38,153 nt of DNA from NCBI GenBank assembly GCA_903932425.1, contig CAIZGG010000083.1, forward strand, positions 1 to 38,153. Direction: 5' to 3'. Under the pieces are notes generated by a model. The model was not told where the DNA came from and made no database searches. It saw nothing but the letters and a program-made list of their open reading frames with translations. Position 1 is the stretch's first letter, and each line of letters starts with the position of its first letter. The position numbers and the translations under genes were made by a program. This document shows, in pieces, positions 23,621 through 31,064 of the stretch. The stretch comes from an uncultured beta proteobacterium. Its GTDB lineage: Bacteria > Pseudomonadota > Gammaproteobacteria > Burkholderiales > Burkholderiaceae_B.

Positions 23621-25135
23621 ATGAGCCTTCCCGAACTCTCTGCAGTCGAACTTCGCCGCTTGATCGGCGCCCGTCAGGTATCGCCCGTCGAATTGATGGA
23701 CGCATGCGTTGCGCGCATCGAAATGCTCAACCCCGCGATCAATGCTATTTGTGCGACTGACTTTGATCGCGCACGTGACTCAGCCAAGCAAGCCGAAGCA
23801 ACCGTCATGCGCGGCGAGGCGCTCGGCCCCCTGCATGGACTTCCTTTAGGCGTTAAAGACTTACAGGCCACCAAAGACTTACTCACCACCTACGGAAACA
23901 TTGGCTTTCGCAGCAACGTCCCCGATCAGGACAACAGCCTGATTGCGCGCCTGCGCGCCGCGGGCGCCATCGTGACGGCCAAGACCAATACGCCTGACAT
24001 GGGTGCAGGTGCCAACACTCGCAATCCAGTTTGGGGTGCCACGGGCAATCCTTTTAATCCAAGCCTAAATGCCGGCGGCTCTTCGGGTGGCTCAGCCGCT
24101 GCGTTAGCCGCTGACCTGTTACCAATCTGTACCGGCTCAGATACCGGCGGCTCGTTACGCATACCGGCCGCGCTATGCGGAGTCGTTGGCATGCGACCCT
24201 CACCTGGCATGATCGGCAATAACGCGCGTGCACTTGGCTGGTCAGTCATTTCAGTACTCGGCCCGATGGGGCGCGACGTAGCCGATACAGCTTTGTTATA
24301 TTCAGCGAGCATTGGGCGTGATGCGATGGATCCGCTTGTATTTCCCAACGACTCCAAAAAGTTTTGGCCGTTGCAACAATTTGATTTATCGAAATTACGT
24401 ATTGGCTACACCGAAGATTTCGGCGTCTGTATCGTCGATCAAGAAATTCGCAGAACGTTTCGCAAACGTCTTGAGGCGCTCTCTTCTTTGGTTGCCGCGT
24501 GTGAACCAATCGACTTCAAACTTGGCGACCCAGACCGTGCCTTTGATATTTTGCGCGCCGAAAACTTCGTCTCGTCTTTTGCACACACATATCGCACAGC
24601 ACCTGAAACACTTGGCCCAAACATCCGCGCCAACATGGAAATCGCTTCAGCGATCACGCTAGCTGACCGCGCCTGGGCGCATCTTGAGCAAACGAAGGTC
24701 ATGCGCCAGTTTGCCGCAGCCACTGAAAAATATGATTTGATTTTGTCACCTGTCGTGCCTGTCACAGCGTTTCCGTGGACAGAACTGTATGCAGCGCAGG
24801 TTGATGGTCAGACGATGCGTAATTATTATCATTGGTTAGGTTTAACGTATGTGGTGACGCTTGCCACCAACCCAACCATCGCCCTACCTTGCGGCACCGA
24901 CGAACACGGCATGCCTTTTGGCCTGCAGATGTCAGGACGTTTATTTGCTGATGATCAAGTCTTAGCCGCCGCGCATGCCATTGAGCAGGCCTTTAAGGGT
25001 GACACCACACTCTGCCGACCTAAACCAGATTTAAAGGCTTTGCAGGTTGCGCGACCAGAGCTCAAGTCGATCGTCACGCACCCGCCTATTTATGGCTCGG
25101 GCACCGCGCTCGATGCCTCGGCGGCTGCGGTGTAA
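23621..25135 (+). CDS. Amidase-signature-family amidase
   Basis: A 504-residue amidase-signature enzyme that hydrolyses amides in the cytoplasm through a Ser-cisSer-Lys triad. K79 (GLPLGVKD), S154 (AGGS154SGGSAAALA) and S178 (TGSDTGGS178LRIPA) are all present with the family spacing. The N-terminal helices (LSAVELRRLIGARQVSPVELMDACVARIE) are standard. The C-terminus ends VTHPPIYGSGTALDASAAAV, slightly longer than many relatives. It is a single gene, convergent with the BenE-type transporter and divergent from SulP; a 154-base divergent region lies upstream. Not a GatA: the gene is alone without gatB or gatC. Substrate unknown. Confidence 0.92.
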   Translation: MSLPELSAVELRRLIGARQVSPVELMDACVARIEMLNPAINAICATDFDRARDSAKQAEATVMRGEALGPLHGLPLGVKDLQATKDLLTTYGNIGFRSNVPDQDNSLIARLRAAGAIVTAKTNTPDMGAGANTRNPVWGATGNPFNPSLNAGGSSGGSAAALAADLLPICTGSDTGGSLRIPAALCGVVGMRPSPGMIGNNARALGWSVISVLGPMGRDVADTALLYSASIGRDAMDPLVFPNDSKKFWPLQQFDLSKLRIGYTEDFGVCIVDQEIRRTFRKRLEALSSLVAACEPIDFKLGDPDRAFDILRAENFVSSFAHTYRTAPETLGPNIRANMEIASAITLADRAWAHLEQTKVMRQFAAATEKYDLILSPVVPVTAFPWTELYAAQVDGQTMRNYYHWLGLTYVVTLATNPTIALPCGTDEHGMPFGLQMSGRLFADDQVLAAAHAIEQAFKGDTTLCRPKPDLKALQVARPELKSIVTHPPIYGSGTALDASAAAV

Positions 25136-25147
25136 TTGGCGGTTAGC

Positions 25148-26305
25148 TTAAGGTGACTTGCGGTGATTCAACGCCGCAGTCACCATCCCAAGTGCAAGAC
25201 CCCAAAAAGCACTATTGATACCAAAGAGCGACAACCCTGAAGCGGTGACTAAAAAAGTGATGACAGCGGCGTCACGTTCTTTGGCCTCACTGAGCGCGGT
25301 TGCCAAACCATTACCGATTGTTCCGAGCAGCGCCAAGCCCGCGATGGTAACAATCAAGGCTTGCGGAAATGCAGCAAAGAGGCTGACGACTGTCGCCCCC
25401 AACACACCCGTAATTAAATAGAAGCAACCCGCGCATACTGAGGCCAGGTATCGCTGCTTGGGGTCAACATCCGCGTCTTTGCTCATGCACATGGCGGCCG
25501 TGATGGCGGCGAGATTGAATGAGAAACCTCCAAACGGCGCCAAAACCAAACCAGCAAGGCCGGTAAAACCAATCAGAGGCGAGGCCGGCGTCGTGTAGCC
25601 ATTGGCGCGCAGCACAGCCAGACCCGGAACATTTTGCGAGGCCATCGACACAATAAATAGAGGGATGCCAACACCAATCATTGACGTGACTGAAAAGCTA
25701 GGCGTCATCCAAAGCGGCTGAGCAAAAGTCAAGGCAAAGTGCTGCGTTTGAAATAAACCCAAAACGACTGTGAGGCCGAGTCCGACAAAAAAGGTGAGCG
25801 GTACCGCGTAGAGCGGGAGATAACGTCTGGCAACTAGAAAGCACCCAAGCATGCAACCAACTAACCAGCCTTGCTGTGGCAAGACAACAAACACATCAAC
25901 CCCAAAACGCAGTAACACTCCCGCCAGCATCGCGGCTGCCAACGTCTTGGGCACATAACGCATCAAGCGCTCAAACAGGCCAGAAAATCCAGCAAGCGTA
26001 ATGAGCAAAGAGTTAAACAAAAAGATACCAATGGCCTCAGACATCGACAAACCCGCCAGGCCCGTAATCAATAATGCAGCACCTGGCGTTGACCAAGCGG
26101 TCAAGATGGGTTCTTTGAAATAGAGCGACAAACCGATGCAGGTCAGCCCCATCCCAAGGCCCAAGGCCCATAACCAAGAAGAGATTTCAGCGGGCGTAGC
26201 CCCCGCTGTGTGCGCTGCTTGAAACACGATCGCTGCCGAACTGGTATACCCCACCAGCACTGCGATGAAGCCCGCAGAAAGATGCGAGAGCCGAACGCGA
26301 CTCAT
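25148..26305 (-). CDS. BenE-family benzoate/aromatic-acid membrane transporter
   Basis: A 385-residue membrane protein with about 11-12 helices. It follows BenE from end to end: LSAGFIAVLVGYTSSAAIVFQAAHTAGATPAEISSWLWALGLG, LTAWSTPGAALL (the ion-binding region), RFGVDVF, SQNVPGLAVLRANGY and APFGGFSFNLAAITAAMCM. Benzoate/H+ symport is the known activity of Acinetobacter BenE; other members' substrates are mostly untested. ATG 26305 is chosen; a TTG two codons earlier is less likely. It starts 13 bases after the GTP-cyclohydrolase-II-like stop, on the same strand, so the two may be co-transcribed. A link between benzoate-type import and this pathway is not obvious. Confidence 0.88.
   Translation of the reverse strand: MSRVRLSHLSAGFIAVLVGYTSSAAIVFQAAHTAGATPAEISSWLWALGLGMGLTCIGLSLYFKEPILTAWSTPGAALLITGLAGLSMSEAIGIFLFNSLLITLAGFSGLFERLMRYVPKTLAAAMLAGVLLRFGVDVFVVLPQQGWLVGCMLGCFLVARRYLPLYAVPLTFFVGLGLTVVLGLFQTQHFALTFAQPLWMTPSFSVTSMIGVGIPLFIVSMASQNVPGLAVLRANGYTTPASPLIGFTGLAGLVLAPFGGFSFNLAAITAAMCMSKDADVDPKQRYLASVCAGCFYLITGVLGATVVSLFAAFPQALIVTIAGLALLGTIGNGLATALSEAKERDAAVITFLVTASGLSLFGINSAFWGLALGMVTAALNHRKSP
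25152..25184. terminator. Hairpin at the convergent ends of the amidase and benE-like genes
   Basis: Arms GGTGACT(t)GCGG (25152-25163) and CCGCAGTCACC (25174-25184) pair over 11 bp with one bulged T. It begins 17 bases after the amidase stop and lies within the last codons of the benE-like gene. No T-run follows on either strand, so it may stabilise 3' ends more than terminate. Confidence 0.45.
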
Positions 26306-26317
26306 CGCCAAAACGCG

Positions 26318-27391
26318 CTAAAGCATGTGACCACTTTTGGTCGCTTTGGTGCGCAAGTAGCCATGATTATGCTCGTTTGACGGAAAAATATGAGGAACGC
26401 GTTCAACCACTTCGATATGATGCTGAGCCAGCGCAGCAACTTTAGCTGGGTTGTTTGTCATTAAACGAACGCGTTTTACACCCAGCAGTCGTAGCATTTG
26501 TGCCGCGGGCAAATAGTTGCGTTCGTCTGAGTCAAACCCGAGCTGCAGATTTGCATCGACGGTATCAAAGCCCTCGTCTTGCAACTGATACGCTCGCAAC
26601 TTATTGACCAAGCCAATACCTCGACCCTCTTGCGCGAGATAAAGCAAAATGCCACTACCAAACTTGTTCATCTCGCTGATCGCACCACGTAACTGATTGC
26701 CGCAATCACAGCGCAGCGAACCCATCAGATCGCCCGTAAAACATTCGGAGTGCAAACGAATTAAAGCCGGAACCTCGGGATTCAAATCGCCGACGACAAT
26801 CGCTAAGTGCTCGATGCCACCATCGCGCGGACGAAACGCCACAACGCGAGCATGCTCGGCGGCCTCGAGCGGAACGCGAGCTTCACTCACGACCCTTAAC
26901 GAATCGGCTGCGATATCCATGTAGGCTTCGATCGCAGCCACACTGACATTTAAAGCATCGGTGACTGGGCCAGCTGTTGCAACGATGGCCGCGGGCAGCA
27001 AGCGCGAAAGCTTAGCCAACGTGACACACGCTTGCTCAAGATGACCTGCCGCTGCAACCTTCAGTGAGGTCAACTCAGGTGGGGTCTCAAGTGCCGAGAG
27101 CGGATTGGCCAAATAGTCAATCACACCCTTATCCAGGCCGCCAGTGGCCGTTACCACGCAGGCCTGATGATCGCTTTTATCAAGCCCCAAGACATTGGCT
27201 CGCGTGCCGGTCATCACGAGCGCAATGGGTGCAACGGCTTGAGACGCCAAAACGCTTAAGCTGTCGGGATTAACGGCCTCAGCAGCAAGCATCAAAACGC
27301 TTAAGTCACCAAGGTGAACACGAACGCTCGCGCCGCGGCGTAGTTCTGAAATAGCACGGTCAACTTCAATCAGGGGGTCTGCTTTGGACAC
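26318..27391 (-). CDS. GTP cyclohydrolase II with degenerate RibB-like N-terminal domain
   Basis: A 357-residue protein. The C-terminal GTP cyclohydrolase II domain (about 183-345) looks active: zinc ligands C217, C228 and C230 (RLHSECFTGDLMGSLRCDCGNQL), LAQEGRGIGLVNKLRAYQLQDEGFDTVDANLQLGF, DERNY and LMTNNPAKVAAL. It would convert GTP to 2,5-diamino-6-ribosylamino-pyrimidinone phosphate plus formate and pyrophosphate. Residues 10-180 line up with the RibB (DHBP synthase) domain (AISELRRGASVRV, LMLAAEAV) but lack its acidic metal motif D-R-E-N-E-G-D, having only HLGDL, so that half cannot make DHBP. Divergent from the lone RibD-reductase gene, it starts a cluster of pterin-, sugar- and methyl-modifying enzymes and so is more likely a dedicated pathway enzyme than the housekeeping RibA, although the latter cannot be excluded. 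Confidence 0.9.
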   Translation of the reverse strand: MSKADPLIEVDRAISELRRGASVRVHLGDLSVLMLAAEAVNPDSLSVLASQAVAPIALVMTGTRANVLGLDKSDHQACVVTATGGLDKGVIDYLANPLSALETPPELTSLKVAAAGHLEQACVTLAKLSRLLPAAIVATAGPVTDALNVSVAAIEAYMDIAADSLRVVSEARVPLEAAEHARVVAFRPRDGGIEHLAIVVGDLNPEVPALIRLHSECFTGDLMGSLRCDCGNQLRGAISEMNKFGSGILLYLAQEGRGIGLVNKLRAYQLQDEGFDTVDANLQLGFDSDERNYLPAAQMLRLLGVKRVRLMTNNPAKVAALAQHHIEVVERVPHIFPSNEHNHGYLRTKATKSGHML

Positions 27392-27493
27392 GTCGAGCCT
27401 AACAGTGAGTTTTTAGGGATGATGAAAATTTCTTTACAATTTCAGTACAAACTTACGAATAGCTGAACAATTACACGATTCGCAATTATGCCA

Positions 27494-27513
27494 CCAACAT
27501 GGCAGTATGTTGG
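27494..27513. promoter_or_regulatory. Dyad CCAACAT-N6-ATGTTGG between the divergent GCH-II and RibD-like genes
   Basis: Perfect 7-bp arms in the 169-base region between the two starts, 47 bases before the RibD-like ATG. It could be an operator for both genes or a hairpin in one leader. No FMN riboswitch consensus was recognised here. Confidence 0.4.
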
Positions 27514-27560
27514 GGAATACACTTAGTTTGTAACAACTTTGTAGGCTTCGCGGCACACTC

Positions 27561-28331
27561 ATGAAAGCAACCGAGCAACAAGATGTATGGCAAAGCCTGC
27601 TTGAGGCGTTTCCCAATACGGCAAAGCCACTCCCGTCTGAATGGGCACGCATCTTTGACCCTCTGCGTACGGGTGCTCGTGATGCGATGATGGTGGTTGG
27701 CCAATTGGGTCAGACGCTGGACGGCCGCATTGCAACAATCACTGGCCAGTCGAAATATATCAATGGGCCTGTCGGGCTCACCCATTTGCACCGGCTGCGC
27801 GCGGTCGTCGACGCGGTTGTAGTGGGCGTGGGTACTGCAACGGCAGACAACCCCCGCTTGAATGTCAGACTCGTTCCCGGACCAAACCCCGCCCGAGTTG
27901 TCATTGATCCGAAATCACGCCTTGAGCCGGACGCACTCGTTTGGTCAAACGACGGTACACGTCGCATCGTGATAGTGGCAGATCAAGTCAAGGCCAATAC
28001 GCCGCCTGGGGTCGAAAGCATTGCGCTTCAAAGCACCGAGGGCAAACTCGCCCCAGCCGATATTCTCAAAGCCTTGTTTGACCGTGGGCTCAAGCGAATC
28101 TTAATCGAAGGCGGAGCAGACACTGTCTCACGCTTCATGCAAGCGGGTTGCCTAGATCGTCTCCATGTCATCGTGGCGCCGATCATCATGGGCTCAGGTC
28201 GACCCGGCTTTTCTCTTCCAGCCATTGAACACATGGATCAAGCAGTGAGAATAAAAATGCACCCTCACTCCCTCGAAGATGAAATGCTTTTTGATTGCGA
28301 TCTGTCGACGCAGCGCGTCAAGCTTGTTTAA
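27561..28331 (+). CDS. Stand-alone RibD-type reductase domain protein
   Basis: A 256-residue NADPH reductase of the RibD C-terminal/dihydrofolate-reductase-like family. Marks: VGQLGQTLDGRIATITGQSKYI (46-67), VVVGVGTATADNPRLNVR (86-103), ARVVIDPKSRLEPDA, ILIEGGADTVSRFMQ (180-194) and VAPIIMGSGRPGF (205-217). The N-terminal cytidine-deaminase-like domain of bifunctional RibD is missing; residues 1-40 (EQQDVWQSLLEAFPNTAKPLP...) are a separate unrelated extension. Known enzymes of this fold reduce the ribosyl side chain of the GTP cyclohydrolase II product to ribityl. Without a deaminase the order would be reduction before deamination, as in fungi and archaea, or the diamino intermediate itself is the branch point. 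Divergent from the GCH-II gene, convergent with the GT4 gene. Confidence 0.88.
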   Translation: MKATEQQDVWQSLLEAFPNTAKPLPSEWARIFDPLRTGARDAMMVVGQLGQTLDGRIATITGQSKYINGPVGLTHLHRLRAVVDAVVVGVGTATADNPRLNVRLVPGPNPARVVIDPKSRLEPDALVWSNDGTRRIVIVADQVKANTPPGVESIALQSTEGKLAPADILKALFDRGLKRILIEGGADTVSRFMQAGCLDRLHVIVAPIIMGSGRPGFSLPAIEHMDQAVRIKMHPHSLEDEMLFDCDLSTQRVKLV

Positions 28332-28366
28332 CGACATCGCCAGCAGGCGCCGGGCGTCCGACTAAG

Positions 28367-28390
28367 CGTTGACTGTTTAATCAGTCAACG
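28367..28390. terminator. Perfect hairpin at the convergent RibD-like and GT4 ends
   Basis: CGTTGACTG-TTTAAT-CAGTCAACG: 9-bp arms, 6-base loop. The GT4 stop codon lies in the loop, and the hairpin begins 36 bases after the RibD-like stop. No T-run follows. Confidence 0.5.
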
Positions 28391-29465
28391 AGCCTTTAGC
28401 TGTTGCGTATACCGCCGTCGTTTGCATGACCACCTCTTCAAACAAGGCGGTGCAGTCAGCCCATGACGGTTGCTGCGCTGCCGCCACCAGTGCGCCTTGC
28501 GACAGGCGCTGACGCAAGGCTGAATCTTGCAAAATTTGACTCAACATATGCCGCAAACTGTCGACATCGTCTGGCTCTGCCAATAGACCTGCGGTGTTTG
28601 GCACGGTGTCAGGGATAGCGCCGGCCTTGGTACCAATAACGGGCAAGCCGTGCGCCAGGGCCTCAGCATAGGCCATCCCATAGCCTTCGAAGCGAGAGGC
28701 TAAGACAAAGACATCCGCCTGCGCATACAAGACTTGCAATTGCACAGAGTCAACCGCGCCGAGCACACTCACCCGCCCCGACAAGTCAAAGCGCTTGAGA
28801 TCAACATGCAGTTGCGCAACGGCCTGAGCGTCACGCGTCAAATCGCCCGCAATGGTCAGGTGCCACGATAGCTCTTTGAGGCTACCCAAGGCCGCGAGCA
28901 ATACATCGAACCCCTTGCGCTTAACCACAGACCCTACCGACAGCAGTTGCAACGGACCTTGAAGCGTCGAGCTTTGGACTTTAGCAACACGATCGGTACC
29001 AGGCAAGATGCTGGTGATCGCCCTGGGTGACACTGCAAAATGCTCGATCACATCCTTCAAGGTCGCTGGACTGGTCACCACCACCCAAGTGGCATGCTTA
29101 AGCGCACGACGCTCGGTATCCTTGAAGTGCTCCGACTGTTCTGCACTGAGCCCTGTCTCAAAGGCCAAAGGGTGATGCACCAAGGCAATTAACGGATGGC
29201 GCGGGCGTAACTGAGCCGCCACCTCGGGCAACACACCAAAAGCCAAACCGTCCACGACCAAAGGCACACCCACTTCAAGCTTCAACAAGTTTTCACAGGC
29301 CCTTTCTCGCGTTTTAGCATCAGGGTACGGAAACCCGTCGCCAAGCCCAAGCACCTGCACCTGCCAGCCGTTCGCCCGCAAGCCCTCAATGACATGACGG
29401 TCATAGATATAGCCCCCAGTCGCAGTGATTAAATCACCTGATATCGCAAACACTAAACGCTTCAT
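28377..29465 (-). CDS. GT4-family glycosyltransferase
   Basis: A 362-residue GT-B fold retaining glycosyltransferase. N-terminal acceptor domain with ATGGYIYDRHVIEGLRANGWQVQVLG (15-40); donor domain with LLSVGSVVKRKGFDVLL (174-190), IAGD, and E260-G-Y-G-M-A-Y-A-E268 (E-x7-E, the GT4 sugar-nucleotide site), then GTKAGAIPDTV and GLLAEPDD. No signal peptide or membrane anchor, so cytoplasmic. The gene follows the PTPS-like gene by 23 bases on the same strand, placing sugar transfer downstream of the modified-pterin-type enzymes. Donor and acceptor are not readable from sequence. Confidence 0.9.
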   Translation of the reverse strand: MKRLVFAISGDLITATGGYIYDRHVIEGLRANGWQVQVLGLGDGFPYPDAKTRERACENLLKLEVGVPLVVDGLAFGVLPEVAAQLRPRHPLIALVHHPLAFETGLSAEQSEHFKDTERRALKHATWVVVTSPATLKDVIEHFAVSPRAITSILPGTDRVAKVQSSTLQGPLQLLSVGSVVKRKGFDVLLAALGSLKELSWHLTIAGDLTRDAQAVAQLHVDLKRFDLSGRVSVLGAVDSVQLQVLYAQADVFVLASRFEGYGMAYAEALAHGLPVIGTKAGAIPDTVPNTAGLLAEPDDVDSLRHMLSQILQDSALRQRLSQGALVAAAQQPSWADCTALFEEVVMQTTAVYATAKGSLTD

Positions 29466-29488
29466 TTCGTCGCTCTGTCAACAAACAC

Positions 29489-29887
29489 TTATAGAGCGGC
29501 CTCGTACCAAGCGCGCGCGACATGCGACTCAGAGATGGTGACACGGATCGCGTGCAACTCTTTGCTGTCGCGACCCAGCGTCCCCGAGCGGGCTGCAGCG
29601 GCAAGCTGATCGAAAATATATTTGGTCAAAAATTCGGTAGTCGTATTCATGCCCTTAAATTCTGGGTTGTCGTCGAGATTCGAATAGTTTAAGGGCTTCA
29701 GAGTGGCTTTCAGCACATCAAGCGCACAACCGATATCAACGACGATGCCGTTCTCATCCAATGTTTTGGCGATGAACGCTGCGTCAACCACGAAGGTGGC
29801 GCCATGTAAGGCTTGGGCCGGACCAAACACCTGACCGCGAAAAGAATGGGCGATCATAATGTGATCGCGAACTTCGACTGTAAACAC
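29489..29887 (-). CDS. PTPS/QueD-fold protein lacking canonical catalytic residues
   Basis: A 132-residue homologue of 6-pyruvoyltetrahydropterin synthase/6-carboxytetrahydropterin synthase. Segments align along the length: AHSF (13-16), LHGATFVV (27-34), GIVVDIGCALDVLK (47-60), PLNYSNLDD (65-73), NTTTEFLTKYIFDQL (81-95), VTISESHVARAWY (116-128). Compared with E. coli QueD: the catalytic Cys (C27) is A24, the third zinc His of H-G-H is A30, and the LDH catalytic pair (D70-H71) is N67-Y68. H14 and H28 (two zinc ligands) and E120 (the pterin-binding Glu) remain. The pterin pocket may be kept with altered chemistry. It lies between the MDR dehydrogenase and the GT4 gene. A binding or non-lyase role is inferred. 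Confidence 0.87.
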   Translation of the reverse strand: MFTVEVRDHIMIAHSFRGQVFGPAQALHGATFVVDAAFIAKTLDENGIVVDIGCALDVLKATLKPLNYSNLDDNPEFKGMNTTTEFLTKYIFDQLAAAARSGTLGRDSKELHAIRVTISESHVARAWYEAAL

Positions 29888-29897
29888 AGAGAGCTCC

Positions 29898-30899
29898 TTA
29901 AGAGTAATAAATAAGCTGGCAAAGAATGCCGCTTGGTTGACCTAAAATTTGAGGCAACTGCTTGGGCAAATCGGCAAAGGCAATTGCGGGCGCAAGCAGC
30001 GCGTCAAGCCTCGCATCTTTTAACAGTTCAAGCGCGACGCCAAGCCGGCGACGATAGGTGTAGCGTGGTCGGCGCGTCGCTGAGACATGCCCAACCTGGC
30101 TCGATTGCAAGCGTAATTGTTTGCTATGAAACGCACCGCCCAATGGCGCACCAACGATCTGTGTACCGTACCAACTGAGTTCAAGCACAGTGGCTTCTTC
30201 GCCCGCAAGAGCAAGCGCCGTACTCAAGCCCGCGGGTGAGGCGCTCGTGTGAAAGACCAGATCGCAATCTAACGGCGCGTTTTTTTCTGTCGCGAACTTC
30301 ACGCCCAGTTGCGCTGCAAGCGCAGCGCGTTGCGGATTGATATCTACCAGCGTGACGTCCGCCCCCGGAAGATGGCCGCACAAAAAGGCCACCAAGCAGC
30401 CCAACACACCGCCGCCCACCACCGCAATTCGATCGCCCGGACCCGGTGCCGCATCCCACACAGCGTTCAGCGCAGTTTCCATGTTGGCGGCCAGCACAGC
30501 GCGCTCTGGAGGAACTCCCTCAGGCACAACCATCACCGCTTCAGAGGCGATGTTAAAAAAATCTTGGTGCGGACTCAAGCTAAATACAAACCGATTGAGC
30601 AGTTCGGGCGCGCCACTTTGCACAAGGCCTACCGATGCATAACCATACTTGACCGGAAACGGAAAGTCGCCGCCCATAAATGGTGCTCGCATCCGCTTGT
30701 ATTCCGCTTCGGGGACTTTACCGGCAAAGACTAAAGACTCTGTGCCCCGACTAAGTGCGCTGAAAAGGGTGCGCACTCTGACTTGTTTAGGTTCAGGAGC
30801 AGGTAATGCCTCAGCTCGCAACTCTGCAACGCCCGCAGAGGCGTACCAAAGGGCTTGCGCTTGGTCAGGTCCTGAAGAAGCGATTGCTGAGCTTGCCAC
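29898..30899 (-). CDS. Medium-chain dehydrogenase/reductase without structural-zinc motifs
   Basis: A 333-residue MDR-superfamily oxidoreductase. GroES-like N-terminus contains LFSALSRGTESLVFAGKVPEAEYKRMRAPF (45-74) and KYGYASVGLVQ; the cofactor domain has AVVGGGVLGCLVA (159-171) and an acidic strand end (LVDIN, D186) suggesting NAD(H). The GHE zinc motif and the four-Cys lobe of classical alcohol dehydrogenases are absent, so a zinc-independent reaction is more likely. The S-R-G-T-E segment occurs also in BchC-type enzymes, but no photosynthesis gene is here. GTG 30899 has GAGG 7 bases upstream, and a good promoter (30932-30961) places the transcript start about 26 bases before it. First gene of the unit MDR, PTPS-like, GT4. 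Confidence 0.87.
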   Translation of the reverse strand: MASSAIASSGPDQAQALWYASAGVAELRAEALPAPEPKQVRVRTLFSALSRGTESLVFAGKVPEAEYKRMRAPFMGGDFPFPVKYGYASVGLVQSGAPELLNRFVFSLSPHQDFFNIASEAVMVVPEGVPPERAVLAANMETALNAVWDAAPGPGDRIAVVGGGVLGCLVAFLCGHLPGADVTLVDINPQRAALAAQLGVKFATEKNAPLDCDLVFHTSASPAGLSTALALAGEEATVLELSWYGTQIVGAPLGGAFHSKQLRLQSSQVGHVSATRRPRYTYRRRLGVALELLKDARLDALLAPAIAFADLPKQLPQILGQPSGILCQLIYYS

Positions 30900-30931
30900 G
30901 TAAAATCCTCAACTGCGATGTCTTTTCCTCG

Positions 30932-30961
30932 ATTACAGAGGAATTTCAGACGTCTGGTTAA
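30932..30961 (-). promoter_or_regulatory. Minus-strand sigma-70-like promoter for the MDR-PTPS-GT4 unit
   Basis: On the minus strand TTAACC (30961-30956), an 18-base spacer, TGTAAT (30937-30932). It places the start near 30925, ahead of the GAGG-N7-GTG start of the MDR gene. The spacer contains the palindrome CAGACGTCTG (30947-30956, sharing G30956 with the -35 box). Confidence 0.55.
30947..30956. promoter_or_regulatory. 10-bp palindrome CAGACGTCTG inside the divergent promoter
   Basis: Perfect palindrome just left of the shared -35 area. A protein bound here would cover the spacer of the minus promoter and the upstream side of the plus promoter, so it could control both. Confidence 0.35.
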
Positions 30962-30986
30962 CACCACGAGCGCTCTGCCCTATACT
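30958..30986 (+). promoter_or_regulatory. Plus-strand sigma-70-like promoter for the OpgH-NdvA-methyltransferase unit
   Basis: TTAACA (30958-30963), 17-base spacer, TATACT (30981-30986): each box has one mismatch to the consensus. Start expected near 30993. This excludes an in-frame ATG at 30918 as the translational start of the downstream gene. Confidence 0.65.
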
Positions 30987-31064
30987 GCGCGAGCGTTTGT
31001 AAAGAGTATAAGTGAGCCAAAGGCCTTGCCTCTGAAATTATTAAACCCCGATAGCCGTCCCCAC

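Noticed and set aside
23621-25135. Amidase as glutamyl-tRNA amidotransferase subunit A
   Set aside because: No gatB or gatC partner adjacent; the general amidase pattern fits equally and it is a single gene.
27392-27560. FMN riboswitch upstream of the riboflavin-type genes
   Set aside because: None of the conserved RFN stems were recognisable in the short divergent region.
29898-30899. MDR gene as bchC of a photosynthesis cluster
   Set aside because: Only the S-R-G-T-E segment supports it; no other bacteriochlorophyll or carotenoid gene is nearby.
30918-31064. 49-residue N-terminal extension of the OpgH-like protein
   Set aside because: It would start upstream of the promoter at 30958-30986 and has no ribosome binding site.
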